NCBI GenBank assembly: GCA_030144725.1
Contig: JASKMD010000031.1
Location: forward strand, 1,007,227 to 1,071,226
Direction: 5' to 3'
DNA length: 64,000 bases
Source: Haematococcus lacustris
Taxonomy: Eukaryota > Chlorophyta > Chlorophyceae > Chlamydomonadales > Haematococcaceae
The translations under genes and the position numbers were made by a program. The notes beneath the pieces were generated by a model that saw nothing but the letters and a program-made list of their open reading frames with translations, ran no database searches and was not told the origin of the DNA. Within the stretch, counting starts at the first letter, position 1; every line of letters begins with the position of its first letter. Positions 50,393 through 61,792 of the stretch are shown here, piece by piece.

Positions 50393-50813
50393 CTTGGTCT
50401 GCCAGAGGGGGGAGGGGGAACGAGGAGACTGCCTCGCCAAGCGTGCAAAGCAATAGAGCAGCTGTGGGTGGTGTTAAGCAGGGACTTGCAGGTGTGTGGG
50501 AGCAGCAAGGCCAGCTGGGACAGCCGCTGCAGCGCCCCTTCTTACGAGGAACTCAACCAATTATGGGAGTCAGATACTGGTTCAGCCACTATGAGCGGGA
50601 TCGCTTATGAGGAGTCGTGGACTTATGACAGCTAGCCTCATGGCTACTTACAGCTAGGCGATTGGAGGCCAGAGGCAGCTACAGTGTTGGAGTACTTGGA
50701 ACTTGTGGTTTGAGTGATGTACCAGTGACGCTTGTCATTCTTGCTGTGCCTGTAGAGCATTTCAGCTGGTGCCATGGGACATTTTTAGGCACTCAATCGT
50801 TTTGCGATATGGT

Positions 50814-50818
50814 TGTAA
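50814..50818 (+). terminator. Possible polyadenylation signal TGTAA
   Basis: TGTAA, the motif used by chlorophyte algae, 422 bp behind the ISCA1 stop. The 1.1 kb from 50393 to 51488 contains no other supported gene. Confidence 0.35.
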
Positions 50819-51170
50819 CATGTCTGTTGTGCGTAGATGAGGTGCTGACATCAGCACCGTTTCCTTCACCTGCACGCAGCCAAACAGTCCAACCAGCTGT
50901 TGCATGATTGGCAAGTAGTGCAACTCAGCTCACACAGCTCACAACGAGCAGGTAAAAGCAATGAGCAACCCTGGCAGGTAGCCCATGCACAGGGTTGGCC
51001 AGGTGCGCACATTGGGCAGCAGAGCCAGTTCTGAGCACTAGGCCACCTTGGCAGGAGTTGCCACCTGCCCTCTCAGCAAGCTGGTCTTGGGGCGCGGTAA
51101 TGTGACCGTATTTGCTTGGCCACAGGACCTGGGGCCTAGGCTGGGCTAGAGACACAGCTGGCTGGGTTTC

Positions 51171-51211
51171 ATAAGGTACCATGGAACTGGAAAAGTTCCA
51201 CGGTATCTTAT
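51171..51211. other. Imperfect 17-bp inverted repeat, 7-nt loop
   Basis: ATAAGGTACCATGGAAC and GTTCCACGGTATCTTAT pair at 15 of 17 positions around loop TGGAAAA. Function unknown. Confidence 0.75.
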
Positions 51212-51488
51212 AAGGGGGATGGGAACGGTCGCCCCCTCTCTTGCTCTCAGCGCATTCACGCAATTCAGATGGCAACGGTAGCAAGGCGGGATGGATGCAG
51301 GACCAGTGCTGCTCAGCATTGGTTGTGCAGAGCCAGAGATGATGATGGTTTACTCCGTGGAAGCTACCAGCCGGTAAGCTGCTAGGCCGCCCTCCTTCCT
51401 TAAGGGTTTGGGGCTTTCTGCAACGCACTGCAGAGCTAGGTGCACCACAGGTCTACAGGTGTATAGGTCTACAGGTGTGAAGGTGCAC

Positions 51489-52170
51489 ATGGGCTCAAAA
51501 CGAAGACATGCAAAGTATGAAACATTGATCATAGGCAAGCACCGTTTTATCGCCCAGCCCACTTCGCAACGTATCTTTGTGCATCTGCACGAGCAGCTCT
51601 CATCCAAGAAGCAGGCCCCGAAAACGGCAGCCCCGGTCCGCGGTCGCGTAGTGATGCGCGTCACAGCAACAGGAACAAGGGCGCCTAACTCAACTCCTAA
51701 GCGCACGCCATTGGCTCTGACTGCTGTGCCGGGGGTTGGGCCTAAGCTCGAGGCGCTCCTCAATACACAGGGCTGCGCCAGCGTGGATGACCTCCTAGGA
51801 ACATACCAAGTTGATAACAGCGTGGCTGAGGTGAGGGGTGTGGTGTGGGTGTGTTGGGCAAGGATGGGTGTAGAGTGCGCGCAGTGTGGAACCTTGGCTC
51901 TAGAGCTACAGAGTATTGTGGTTGGACTAAGACACGTAGGGCTAGCATATATTATGTTGTGAGTATTCTTTAGGTTGTTTTCCCTTCGTTGTAAACATCC
52001 ACAGACGCCCTTTGCAGCTTCATAGGGAAAGCTAGCTCGTCAAGGCATCACATCAGCCACGGCCACAAACTGATGGTGATGAAAAAGAAGATAGCTCACC
52101 CCGCTGACAAAAATAAAGAAGATGGTGCTCACACTGTGAAAAGGTTGCAGGCGCGGTCTTTCTGAACGCT
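51489..52170 (+). CDS. Small protein with a helix-hairpin-helix-like motif
   Basis: Not firmly identified. From ATG 51489 (MGSKRRHAKYETLIIGKHRF) the frame runs to a GAG/GTGAGG donor near 51831. The end of this exon, LTAVPGVGPKLEALLNTQGC then ASVDDLLGTYQV, looks like a GxGxxL helix-hairpin-helix, as in DNA-binding proteins and loosely like BAF. A possible second exon begins after CATAG/GGAAAG near 52027 and stays open to a TGA near 52165, with a Lys-rich end (KLMVMKKKIAHPADKNKE). Other acceptors there give immediate stops. The stretch 52171-52430 shows nothing clear. Confidence 0.45.
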
Positions 52171-52430
52171 ACACCCTACCTGTGGCTACCATGCTTGGTG
52201 GTCCTTTCAAGGCCGATTGCTTCTCCATGATACCATAACTGCCGACCCTGTTATCTGCGCGAATATCACCCCTACCTCAAGCCCCAGTGTCACCCCTGTG
52301 TAATGTGCTGATGGCTGCCATGCTTGGCGATATCTCCATCCACCCGTCCGTCATCCGTCCGTCCACCCGTCTGTCTCCACCCGTCCGTGACCACACCATC
52401 TGCCACCTTGAGTCCAGAGCTCCACTACCT

Positions 52431-55400
52431 TCAACGTTGTCTTCTAAAGTTAGCGCCACACCCTAACAAATCAAACACGCCTGCCACTGGCTGTGTTGCT
52501 GCCCCTGCCTTTACCTTGGCGAGTGCTGAGTCTCCAAAAGCCATGTTGATCTGCCACCCAAGTTCCTTGACCTGCTTCAATGCATCCGCAAGCTGCTCAC
52601 GCAGTAAATCCACCTCAGCCTCTGCGTGGCTGGCTCTCCGGGTTTGCACTGCTGCGGCAAGCTCAGCTTCCTCAGCCTACAGCCGAGCAGTGCAGCAGGG
52701 CAGTGAGGCGCATGATCAACACGTCAAAACAACTCAAGGCAAGCTTGGAGGATACAGGACAACTATAGGCAGTTGAGACGGGAGGAGGACGGGCTGATGG
52801 TGAGGAAGGCAGGCAGGCAGACGGCTCATGTGCGAGAGGGCATCATGAGCAATGAGCAGCTGGTTAACGGGCATCTCACAGTATTTCGAGTCTACAGCTT
52901 TCAACGGATCAGGTGGCTCAACGACAGCCACCTCATAGCCAACGGTGTGACAAGACTACTGCATACCCAAGCCCACTGCATACCACACCACCCAAACTCG
53001 CTCACCAAGGCCTGCACCCACAACCTGGCAGTGGCTGGACAGCGACAGCAGTGAGGGATGGGGCATGCAGCACCTTACCTTGCTCTGCAACCGCTCCACC
53101 AAGTCCTTCATGTCGCCTGACATGGTGTGCGCAGGCTGCTGCACCCGCGCATCCTGCACTGCGCTTGCGCTTGCTGCAGCTCCCTCAAACTCCGCTGGGC
53201 TGGGGGGCTCTGCCATCACCCGCATGCCACCATCATCAGCTTGGGCTAGCGCAAGGCTCAACTCAATCTTGGCTTGCTCCGCCAGCTGTGCCCGTTGCTC
53301 TGCAGACCTGCAGTGGCCAGTGGACCAGGTGATGGCTGCCTGAATCACACATGCAGGTTGTGCAAAGCGTGTTGAGGTGCACCATCTCGCCAAGCGCCTA
53401 GAACAGGTGGATCAGGTCACCAGCCTTCATGCCCAAGCTACTTCCGGGTAATGGGTTATGGATACAAGTGGCACAACCAGGCTGACGGGATGAATGGTGC
53501 AAAACCATCTGTCCCTACAACCATCCATGTCCCCAGACCATCCTCCGCATGTGTGTCTTGCCAAGCCCCACCTGACCCGTTCCTCAGCAGCTTCCACCAG
53601 CCGTGTGGCCTCTGCCAGGGCCCGTGTTGCAGCATCTTCACGGCTTGCCACTGCCGCTGTCAGCAGCCGCTCAAAGTCATGGCGCAAGTTGCCATCGTCA
53701 CGCTCAGCCGCCGCTCGAGAGGCACGCTCAGCCTGCAGTTCTGGCAGCAGCATCCCAGGAGTTGGTGGCGGTGCTGTGTAGGCATCACGTTTGGCATCGC
53801 ACCAGCAGTGTCAGCTGGGCCAGCCACACATCCAGCTGCATGAGAGTTGGATCCGGTTACCATCACAAGAGGGAGCAAGGCATGGAGGGGGTTTATGGAG
53901 GACCTAGGTACAATGTGTGAGGCATGCCATGTGAGGCACGTATTGAGTGACATAAGTGTGAGGCATGGAGTGCGAGGTGCAGCTGGCCCCAGCGAGTAAC
54001 TGTGCAGTGTGACCCGTGTGAGGTGACAGCTGGTGACAGCTGGGATGAAGTGAGGTTCCATCATGCACAGCTGCCATTCCTGTCCATGTTGGTGCAGTCT
54101 GTGTAGGTCATTGCTCCCTGTGCACGCACACTGTGCTGAGCAGGGTACGGGTGAGCTTAAGGCCATGATCAGCCTCATGCAATGCTACCACGTCCACAGG
54201 GAGTCCTGCTGCACACTGTCAGCAGCAGGTCTGTATGCTGGCTCAGCTAGAGAAGGCAGCCATGGAAGCTGGTGCAGTCTATGTAGGTCATTGCGTCCTG
54301 CATTGGTGGCGGGAGTGTACATGCCGTCTGTTGGTTGCCAGGGGTGGCCTTGCGGGCAACCTGTGTGCGGAGGGAAGTTTTTGCCCACCTGCAACTGCGC
54401 CTCCACTGCTGCCAGCCGCGCTGCTGCCTCTCCTGACGCCACCACCTGCCGTGTGCACAATACACAGACATATAGACACACTGACCCCTGGTCCTTCCCC
54501 TGACCTGGCTCATGCCATGGCACATCAGTCTGAGCTGGGCACTGACCAGCTGGTCACTAGCCCCTTTACCCTCAGCTTGCTAGCGAGCAGCACCTGGCTG
54601 TTCAGGAGCAACCACCTTGCCTGCCACCTCAGCCTCCTCAGTTTGCCCGCCCTGTGCTGCCTCTACACCTGGACAGCAGCCTCATGCACCCTGCTGCCAC
54701 CAGACCCACTGCTAGCCCCAGCTGCCATTCTGCCCGATGCGGCGCTTCGTGAGGCCCGTCCCCACTTCAGCCCCCGTCACCTCCCTGCCTAACCCCCTGA
54801 TCAACTCCCTCCATCAAACTCCCACACTTTGCTGCACACACCTTCCCTCTCACACCTCATCTGCCACACCCTATCTCTAACATCCCATCTGCAACTTCAG
54901 CACCTTGGTTTCTCAGCTGTCCTTCCTCCTGGCCCCTTGCCTATGCCAGCCTGCCCTGTCCCCTCACCTGCTTGTCCAGCTCCTCCTGCAGCCTCTCAAG
55001 CTGCTGTCGCAGGCTCAGGTTGTCCCTGACAGCTTGCGCTTGCGCCTGCTCCGCAACCCTCACAGCTGCCTCCACCCCTGCTGCCTGCGTCGCTGCCGCT
55101 GCCGTGGCCCCCTGCTGTTGCGCCAGGGCAGCCTGCGCAGCCTCCAGCTGCCCTTGCAGGGCATCTTCTTTGGCCTTGAAGCCACGCTGCAGGAGGGCGA
55201 ACTTGCGGGCACGGTCAGCAGCCTCACTCTCCAACCGCCTGCGGTCACACACAGGGGGAAAGAAGTGGGGCTAGGCCAGGACGCCAGGCAGTTGAGCAAA
55301 CAGGCTGGGAGGGGGAAGGGGCTGGGAGGGAAGGCTCAAGGCATGTGTTGCCTGTGTGTCTTGGCCTGTGCATGGCACATGTGTCTCGTGGCGGGGCTTT

Positions 55401-58400
55401 GCAGTGGGACCAACCCTGCGCACCTCAGTGCTTGCTGAGCTGCTTCCTGAGATGCGCTGGCGGCAGCAGCCTCGGCCCGAGCTCTGCTGGCCTCTTCCTG
55501 TAGCTGCTGGTTCAGGGGGGTGAGGGCAGCCACCTGGGGGGCAAGGGCGAGGGCGGAAGCAGGAGCCAGAGTGAGTGAGCAGGAGGGGCAGCCCAACCCT
55601 CTGTGGCCAACCTGTAGCTCCCCCGCAGCCTCACCACCACCACCACCACCACCACCACCACCACCACCATCACCACCATCACCACCATTGCTACCTGCTG
55701 CTTCTGCTGCGTCGGCTGCCTCTGCTGCTATTGCTGCCTCTGCTGCCTCCTCTGCTGCTGCCTCTGCCTCTGCTGCTGCTGCCTCTGCTGCCTCTCCTGC
55801 CTAGCCTGACCTGGGTATGCAGGCGCTCCACCTCTTCTGCTGCCCCTCTCAATGCCGCCACCTCCTGCCTAGCTTCCTCCAGCTGTCCCTCCACCTGCTC
55901 CACCCGCTGCTGCAGCTCCAGCTCCCTGGCAGCAGCGGCTTGCTGGGCTTGGGCTAGGCTGGACTGTAGCTGCTGGGCAGCTGCCATGGCAGCTGACTCA
56001 GCAGCTTGAGCGGACTCGGCAGCCCACTGGCTGCGGGCAGAGGCCAGGCTGGCAGCAGCAGCTTCACGTTCTGCCTGTAGGGAGTCCTGTAGGAGGCCAG
56101 CCTGCTGCTCCAGGCGCAATACCTGCAGGGCACAGAACGAGAGGGCTGCTGGGACGAGATGCATCTTCTGCCAGCACATGAGCAGCTCCTTCCACTGCAT
56201 CCCTGCTGTGCCTGCCTGCCTGCATGCAGGCATGCATGCATGTAAGAGTGTATACACGATAGCTTCCGCTGTACATATGCTCCTTCCTAGGGGGTGTGGT
56301 GGGGTGAGTTGAGGTCAAGTAAGGGTGGGGTGAGGTCAGCCTGCTCTTCCTTGCACCACCCACCTGGCCCTTGCTCTTGTTGAGCTCACGGTCTGCCACT
56401 GCCAGCCTTTGCTCAAGGGCTGCAGCAGCAGCAGAGCAGGGCACAGCAGCAGCAGCGGAGCCACCAGTGCAGAGCTAAGCACCCAGGCCAGGCTCAGCTG
56501 CTGACACCAACTGACAATGTGTGGTGGTTGACAGCTTCTAGAAGCTGCTCGGGAGTGGAGAAGGAGATATGGGGGCCACCTAGCCTTGCAATCAGGCTTT
56601 GAAGTCAAGTCAAACTTTGAAGTCCAGCCGGTACTGCCATGGCATCTAGCAGCTACTCAGGAGCAGGGTGGAGGATGCAAAGTGCACCCAGGTGGGCCAG
56701 CCCCCTGCCTCCTCCCACCTGCCACCTGCCAGCTCCGGGTTCACCCCATCCTGCCAACCGCTCCTACTGTTCCCTCCCCAGCAGACGTGACAGCATCAGA
56801 CATACAGGACTGGCTTCCAGGAGCCCGTTGCCTTCGGTGCGGGTGGACATGACATGGTGTCCGCAGGTCGAAGCAAGGACTCGGCAAGCACGCAATCAGC
56901 AAGGGTACAGACTTGGTAGGATGAGGGGCAGCCAGCTGAGGCTTGGCAGCTAGACTTGGCAGCTGTGTCAGATCCCAGGTGGCATGAGACAGCCCCTGGG
57001 TCCACCACACACTGACCAACAGGTACCGTGCTGACAGTGCTGCCAGGACCTGACGAGGAGCGGATAGTGAGCTTAACAAGGCCACATCAAGCTTGATGAT
57101 GATGATCATGTGGTGGGAAGGATGCAAGGGCATGCCCTGGGGTTACCCTCCTCCCTTGATGCACGCCTGATAGTGAGGGTGTACCCTTTCGTTCTGATGG
57201 TGATGATGATCAAGAGCTAGGACTATGAGCTCACAGTGCACCTCACATCACCTCAACAGACACAACCACATCCATTGCAAGAGGTGTGGTTCAATGCGGC
57301 CAGACTCGAACCTGCGACAGTTTCCTGGTGGCTGCCTTTGACCCGAGTCAGCTCTGCCTCCAGCTCTGCTGCCTGCCCCGCAGTCCCGCTGGCCATGCGC
57401 TGTGCGACCGCTAGGCGCTCTGCCATCTGGCGCAGCTCTGCCTGGCTTTTCACCCGCTGGGCTGTGGCTGCGTCCTGCTGCTGGGCTAGCTTGGCCAGCA
57501 GGTCCTGCACCTGCAGCCAGGATGTGGTGTCAGGCACAGCAACTGACACTCAACACGCAGGTCTTGCTGCTGCTGCTAGTACTGTGGAAGCCCACTACAC
57601 TGTGTCACCACATCATAGGTTGAAAAACCCTGTCAAAGCTAGCTATAGGCTGAGTCGTCACAGCCGAGATGCGGTTAAGACCAGTGGCATACTGGCCCCG
57701 TGCATCCCTGGGTTATGAGAATGCATATGATCCTGTATGTTACATACGCCTCAAATACCACCACATAAGAGGTCAAACAACCCAGACATGGCACAGCCCA
57801 AGCCACAGGCCTGGTCGTCAGCCCAAAGTGATGGCAAACAAACGGGTGTGACGCAGCTGAGATGGCTGGCTGTCACCCAAACAAAGCAGGAGGACAGCAG
57901 GTGGGAGGGGTGTGCACAGTGCCAAGAGCCCCTGGTGCACAGGGCAGAGTGCAGTGCAGTGTGGAGTTCACAGGGCTTCTCACTGCGCTTGCCATGCCGT
58001 GGAGCTGTGCCGTGCCATGCAGCCGTGGAGCAGCGTGGCAGGAACCCAACGCAGGGCTGACCAAGGTGTCAAGTAGCGGGTGGCCAGTGCAGCCCCAACA
58101 GCCAAGGTCGGGGGGCCAGCAGCCAGGAAGCAGGTCAGCTGCCAAGCACCCACCTGGTGGCTTAACTGGGCGTTGGTATGCTGTAGGCCATGCGTCTCAG
58201 TCTGCAGGGCAGCGAGCTGTGTCTGGGCTGTGTGCGCCTCCTGCCACATGGCCTGGCCTTGCTGCTGCAGCTGCACTAGCTGCTCCTCAGTAGCTTGATA
58301 CCGCTGCTGCGCAGCTTGCTCCCGCTGCTGCAGCTGCGCTACCAGTGCCTGCAACTCGTCCACCCGCTGCTGCAGGCTGCTAGCTTGTGCCCTTGCCGCC

Positions 58401-61400
58401 TCCAGCTGCTGCTGCAGCCCTGTCAGCTGGGTTTGACTAGCTTGTCCTTGCTGCTGCGCGGCTTGCTCACGCTGCTGCAGCTCTGCCAGCGACACCAGGG
58501 TGGCTTGGGCTTGCTGCTGCGCGGCCTGCTCCTGATGTCGCAGCTCTGCCAACTGGGCATGCAGGGACTCCACCTGGTGCTGCAGGCCAGAGGCGTGGGC
58601 CAGCGCTGTATCCAGCCGCTGCTGCAGCACATTGACCAGCTGTGGACCAGCCTGGTGCTGCTCATCTTGCATAGAAGCAGCACCAGGCGGTTGGGGAGCA
58701 TCTGCCAGGTCTGCTGCTTCTGCCTTCCCAGACTGCGCCCTCTGCTGCTTCAACATCTGCACAGGCGAGCCACACTTCATCATGCCACCAGCTGCATTGC
58801 TGACCGCAGCTGCCGTGCTGCAGCCGCCCATCTGACGGCTGCCTGTTGCTGCTGCCTCAATGATGCAACTGAGACTGTGCTGAAGCGAATGCAGCTGCTG
58901 GGCAACTGCTCTGCTAGACAGCACCTGCTCCAGTGGCTGGCTGCAGACCTCCAGCCTGCTCGCCAGAGCAGCCATGGCTTGCATGTGAGCGGCCTGGCAG
59001 GCCTCCTGCTGAACCCTCCCCTCCAGCTCTGCTGCTTGCTGCTGCAGGCCAGCCTGGGCTGCAGCCAGCTCCACAGCTTGTTGCTGCAGGGCGCTGCGAG
59101 CTGCAGCCAGCTCAGCTGCTTGCTCCTGCTGGGCTGCGTGAGCGACCGCCAGCTCAGCCGTAAGCTGCACAACTTGAGCCTCAGCCTGCTGGGCCTGCCC
59201 ACCGTCACAGCTTGTACCAGCCTGCCCTGCATGGCCTGGCTGGACGCCTGAGTGGCCATAGGGCTGTGGTGAGGGGTGGGCCTGGTCCCAGGCTGTGCTG
59301 GAGTAGGGCAGAGCCGCATCCCCATGCTGCACAAGGTCTACCAGGCCCTGCAGGGCGTCACCAGTCAAACCCCACAGGGCCGGGTCATCAACTGCATCCA
59401 GCCCTGGGCCTGCCCCTGAGCCTGCCCCTGGCTCTGCATCTGGCTCTGCCCTTTGCCCTGGCCCCGGTTGGCCAGCCGTACCCTGGCCAAGGCCGCCTGC
59501 TGCCTCCTGGGTTTCAGCCAGCTCGCCTCCGGCCTGGCTCTGCATCATGACACGCAGCTGGGCCACCTCAGCCCGGCTTGCCTCCAGCTGCAGCAGCACA
59601 GCCGCCGCTGCCTGCTGCTGCGCTTCCAGCTGCTGCCGGGCTGCCTGCAGCTGTGACACAGCTGACAACAGCTCCCTCAGCTGCTGCTGGGCTCCTTCAC
59701 GCATCAGGGCTTCAGCTGTCAGATCAGGGTCACGGGCCAAGACAGACTGGCATGAGGGGCAAAGGCCGGTGGGGTCAAGATGGTGAGGGGTGGAGGGTGG
59801 CTGGGTGCTTGAAAGGAGTGGGTTTAGGGGTGAGATTTGAGGATGGGGCATGGCAGCTGTCAGAGCCATGGCCAGATCTGCTTCCAGCCGCTGCACCTCC
59901 TCAGAGTGGCGTAGCTGCTGCTGCTCCAAGGCATGAGTGGCAGCGGCCAGCTCGGCCTGCACATGACCTAGCTCCAGCAGTTGCTTCGCAGCTTCCTTAG
60001 CACCACCACCACTACCAGCAGCAGCAGTTGCTGGGAGGGTCTGGTTGGTGGCAGCAACATCATCTGCAGCAGGGGCAGCAGCAGCTGGTGTAGATGATGT
60101 AGGGGCAGCATCCTTTGCCACACAGCTGCCAGCAGGTACTGCTGGGGCTGATACTACAGTTGCCTTTGCCAGCTGGTTCACGACATCAGCCAACTGTTCA
60201 GCCAGCTGGCTGGATCGGCTCCTCTCGGATTCAAGCTGCTGCTTGCTGTGCTCCGCCTGCTGCACAGCTGCATCCAGCTGCTGCTGCAGCAGCTCTGCCC
60301 AATGCTCTGCCTCCCTGCGCTGCTGCTCTGCTGCTGCCAATGCTGCTGCTGCCTGCTCAGCCGCTTGTGCAGCACCATCCGCTGCCGCCTGAGCCTCCTG
60401 AGCGCTGCTGGCTTGCAAGGCGGTCAGCTGCTGCTGGAGCTGGGCCGCCTCTCTGGCCTTGCGCCGCCCAGCTGCGTCCAGCTTCCTGCAGCTCTCAGTC
60501 AGTTCAGTGACCCGGAGCTGCAAGGCAGGTACACAAAGCCACAGGATGAAGTGCCCATGAGCGTATGACCAATAGGACTAGTCCCAGGACCCTAGACCCA
60601 TCACCCTGGGCTCTCAGTCAAAAGGCGGCACAGCGGTCGCTCATCCTGTCGTCCACTCTGTCCTGCCTAACTAACATCGTGGTGCTGATGCTGATGATGT
60701 ACAGGCCAAGCCAGGGATATCAAGAGGTGGACTAAACTGCGGTGGAAATGTGATTGTGGGAGTGATACGGGGCTCATTGGCTACTGGTCTGTGTTGGGGA
60801 GGCAAGCTGGGCCCTGGGCTGCTGGCCTTGCTCACCCTGATTCAAACTGGCCTGGCTACACCGATCAGTCATCATCAGCTGGTACAGGGCAGCAAGGGCT
60901 AGAACGGGGATTGAGAGGAGAAGGACGACTTGGCATGAGAGGAGCCAGCTGCACCACCCAATGAATGACCTTACACAACACCTAGGCTGCGCTTGATGGT
61001 GCCGCGTACAACTGGCAGGGCTACGGCGTCGTTGTACCCTGACCCCAGCGGATGCCAGCTGGCAGGGCTACCCACCTGGAGTGCCTGCTCTTCCTCTGAG
61101 CGCCGCTCTGCCACTGCCTGCTCCAGATGCTGGAACTGGCCACGCAGGTGCTTCAGATCAAGCTCCAGGGCAGCCCGGGCGGCCCGCTCTACAGCTACAC
61201 GCTCCTGCACATGCACACACCCACACTCCAAGTCACAACTAGTCACACTCGGACGGATCTAGCAACAAGGGGAGAGCAGCAACACCTTGACTGGCAGCCA
61301 TCCTCTACTGAATTGCAGCCCCAGCCATAGCCACCTTACTCAGCACCTTCAGTCTTCACACACTGACTCCAACAAACTGATACCAAACCGATAACATGGC

Positions 61401-61754
61401 CCCTACTGACTTATCTAGGGCAGTGCTGGTGATCACTGCGCAGTCAGCACCACCTGTTTATGGTGGTTGCTGGCAAAGCCTTGCCCCTGCAGAGCTGACA
61501 TCTGGATACATGCTCTGGCCCTGGGCCCAAAAAGCACCTGAGGGAGCCAGAGCGATAATAGCTGGGAGAGCTGACTGCCAGTTGCAGCAAAAGCTTTGTA
61601 CAGAACCCATCACCCTCAGCAGTGGCCTTCTCACCCACCTGGCAGTCCTCCAGCTCACCCAGCGCCTCAGAGGCCGCATCCTCTACAGCCCGCAGCCGGC
61701 TGCGCAGGGCTGCATTCTCACCCTGCAGGGACTGCACCTGATGCACCAAGTCAC

Positions 61755-61792
<38 letters not shown>

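Noticed and set aside
57295..57320. Second tRNA-like GGTTCGAGTC on the minus strand
   Set aside because: It lies in or beside a coiled-coil exon and the T-arm stem does not pair.
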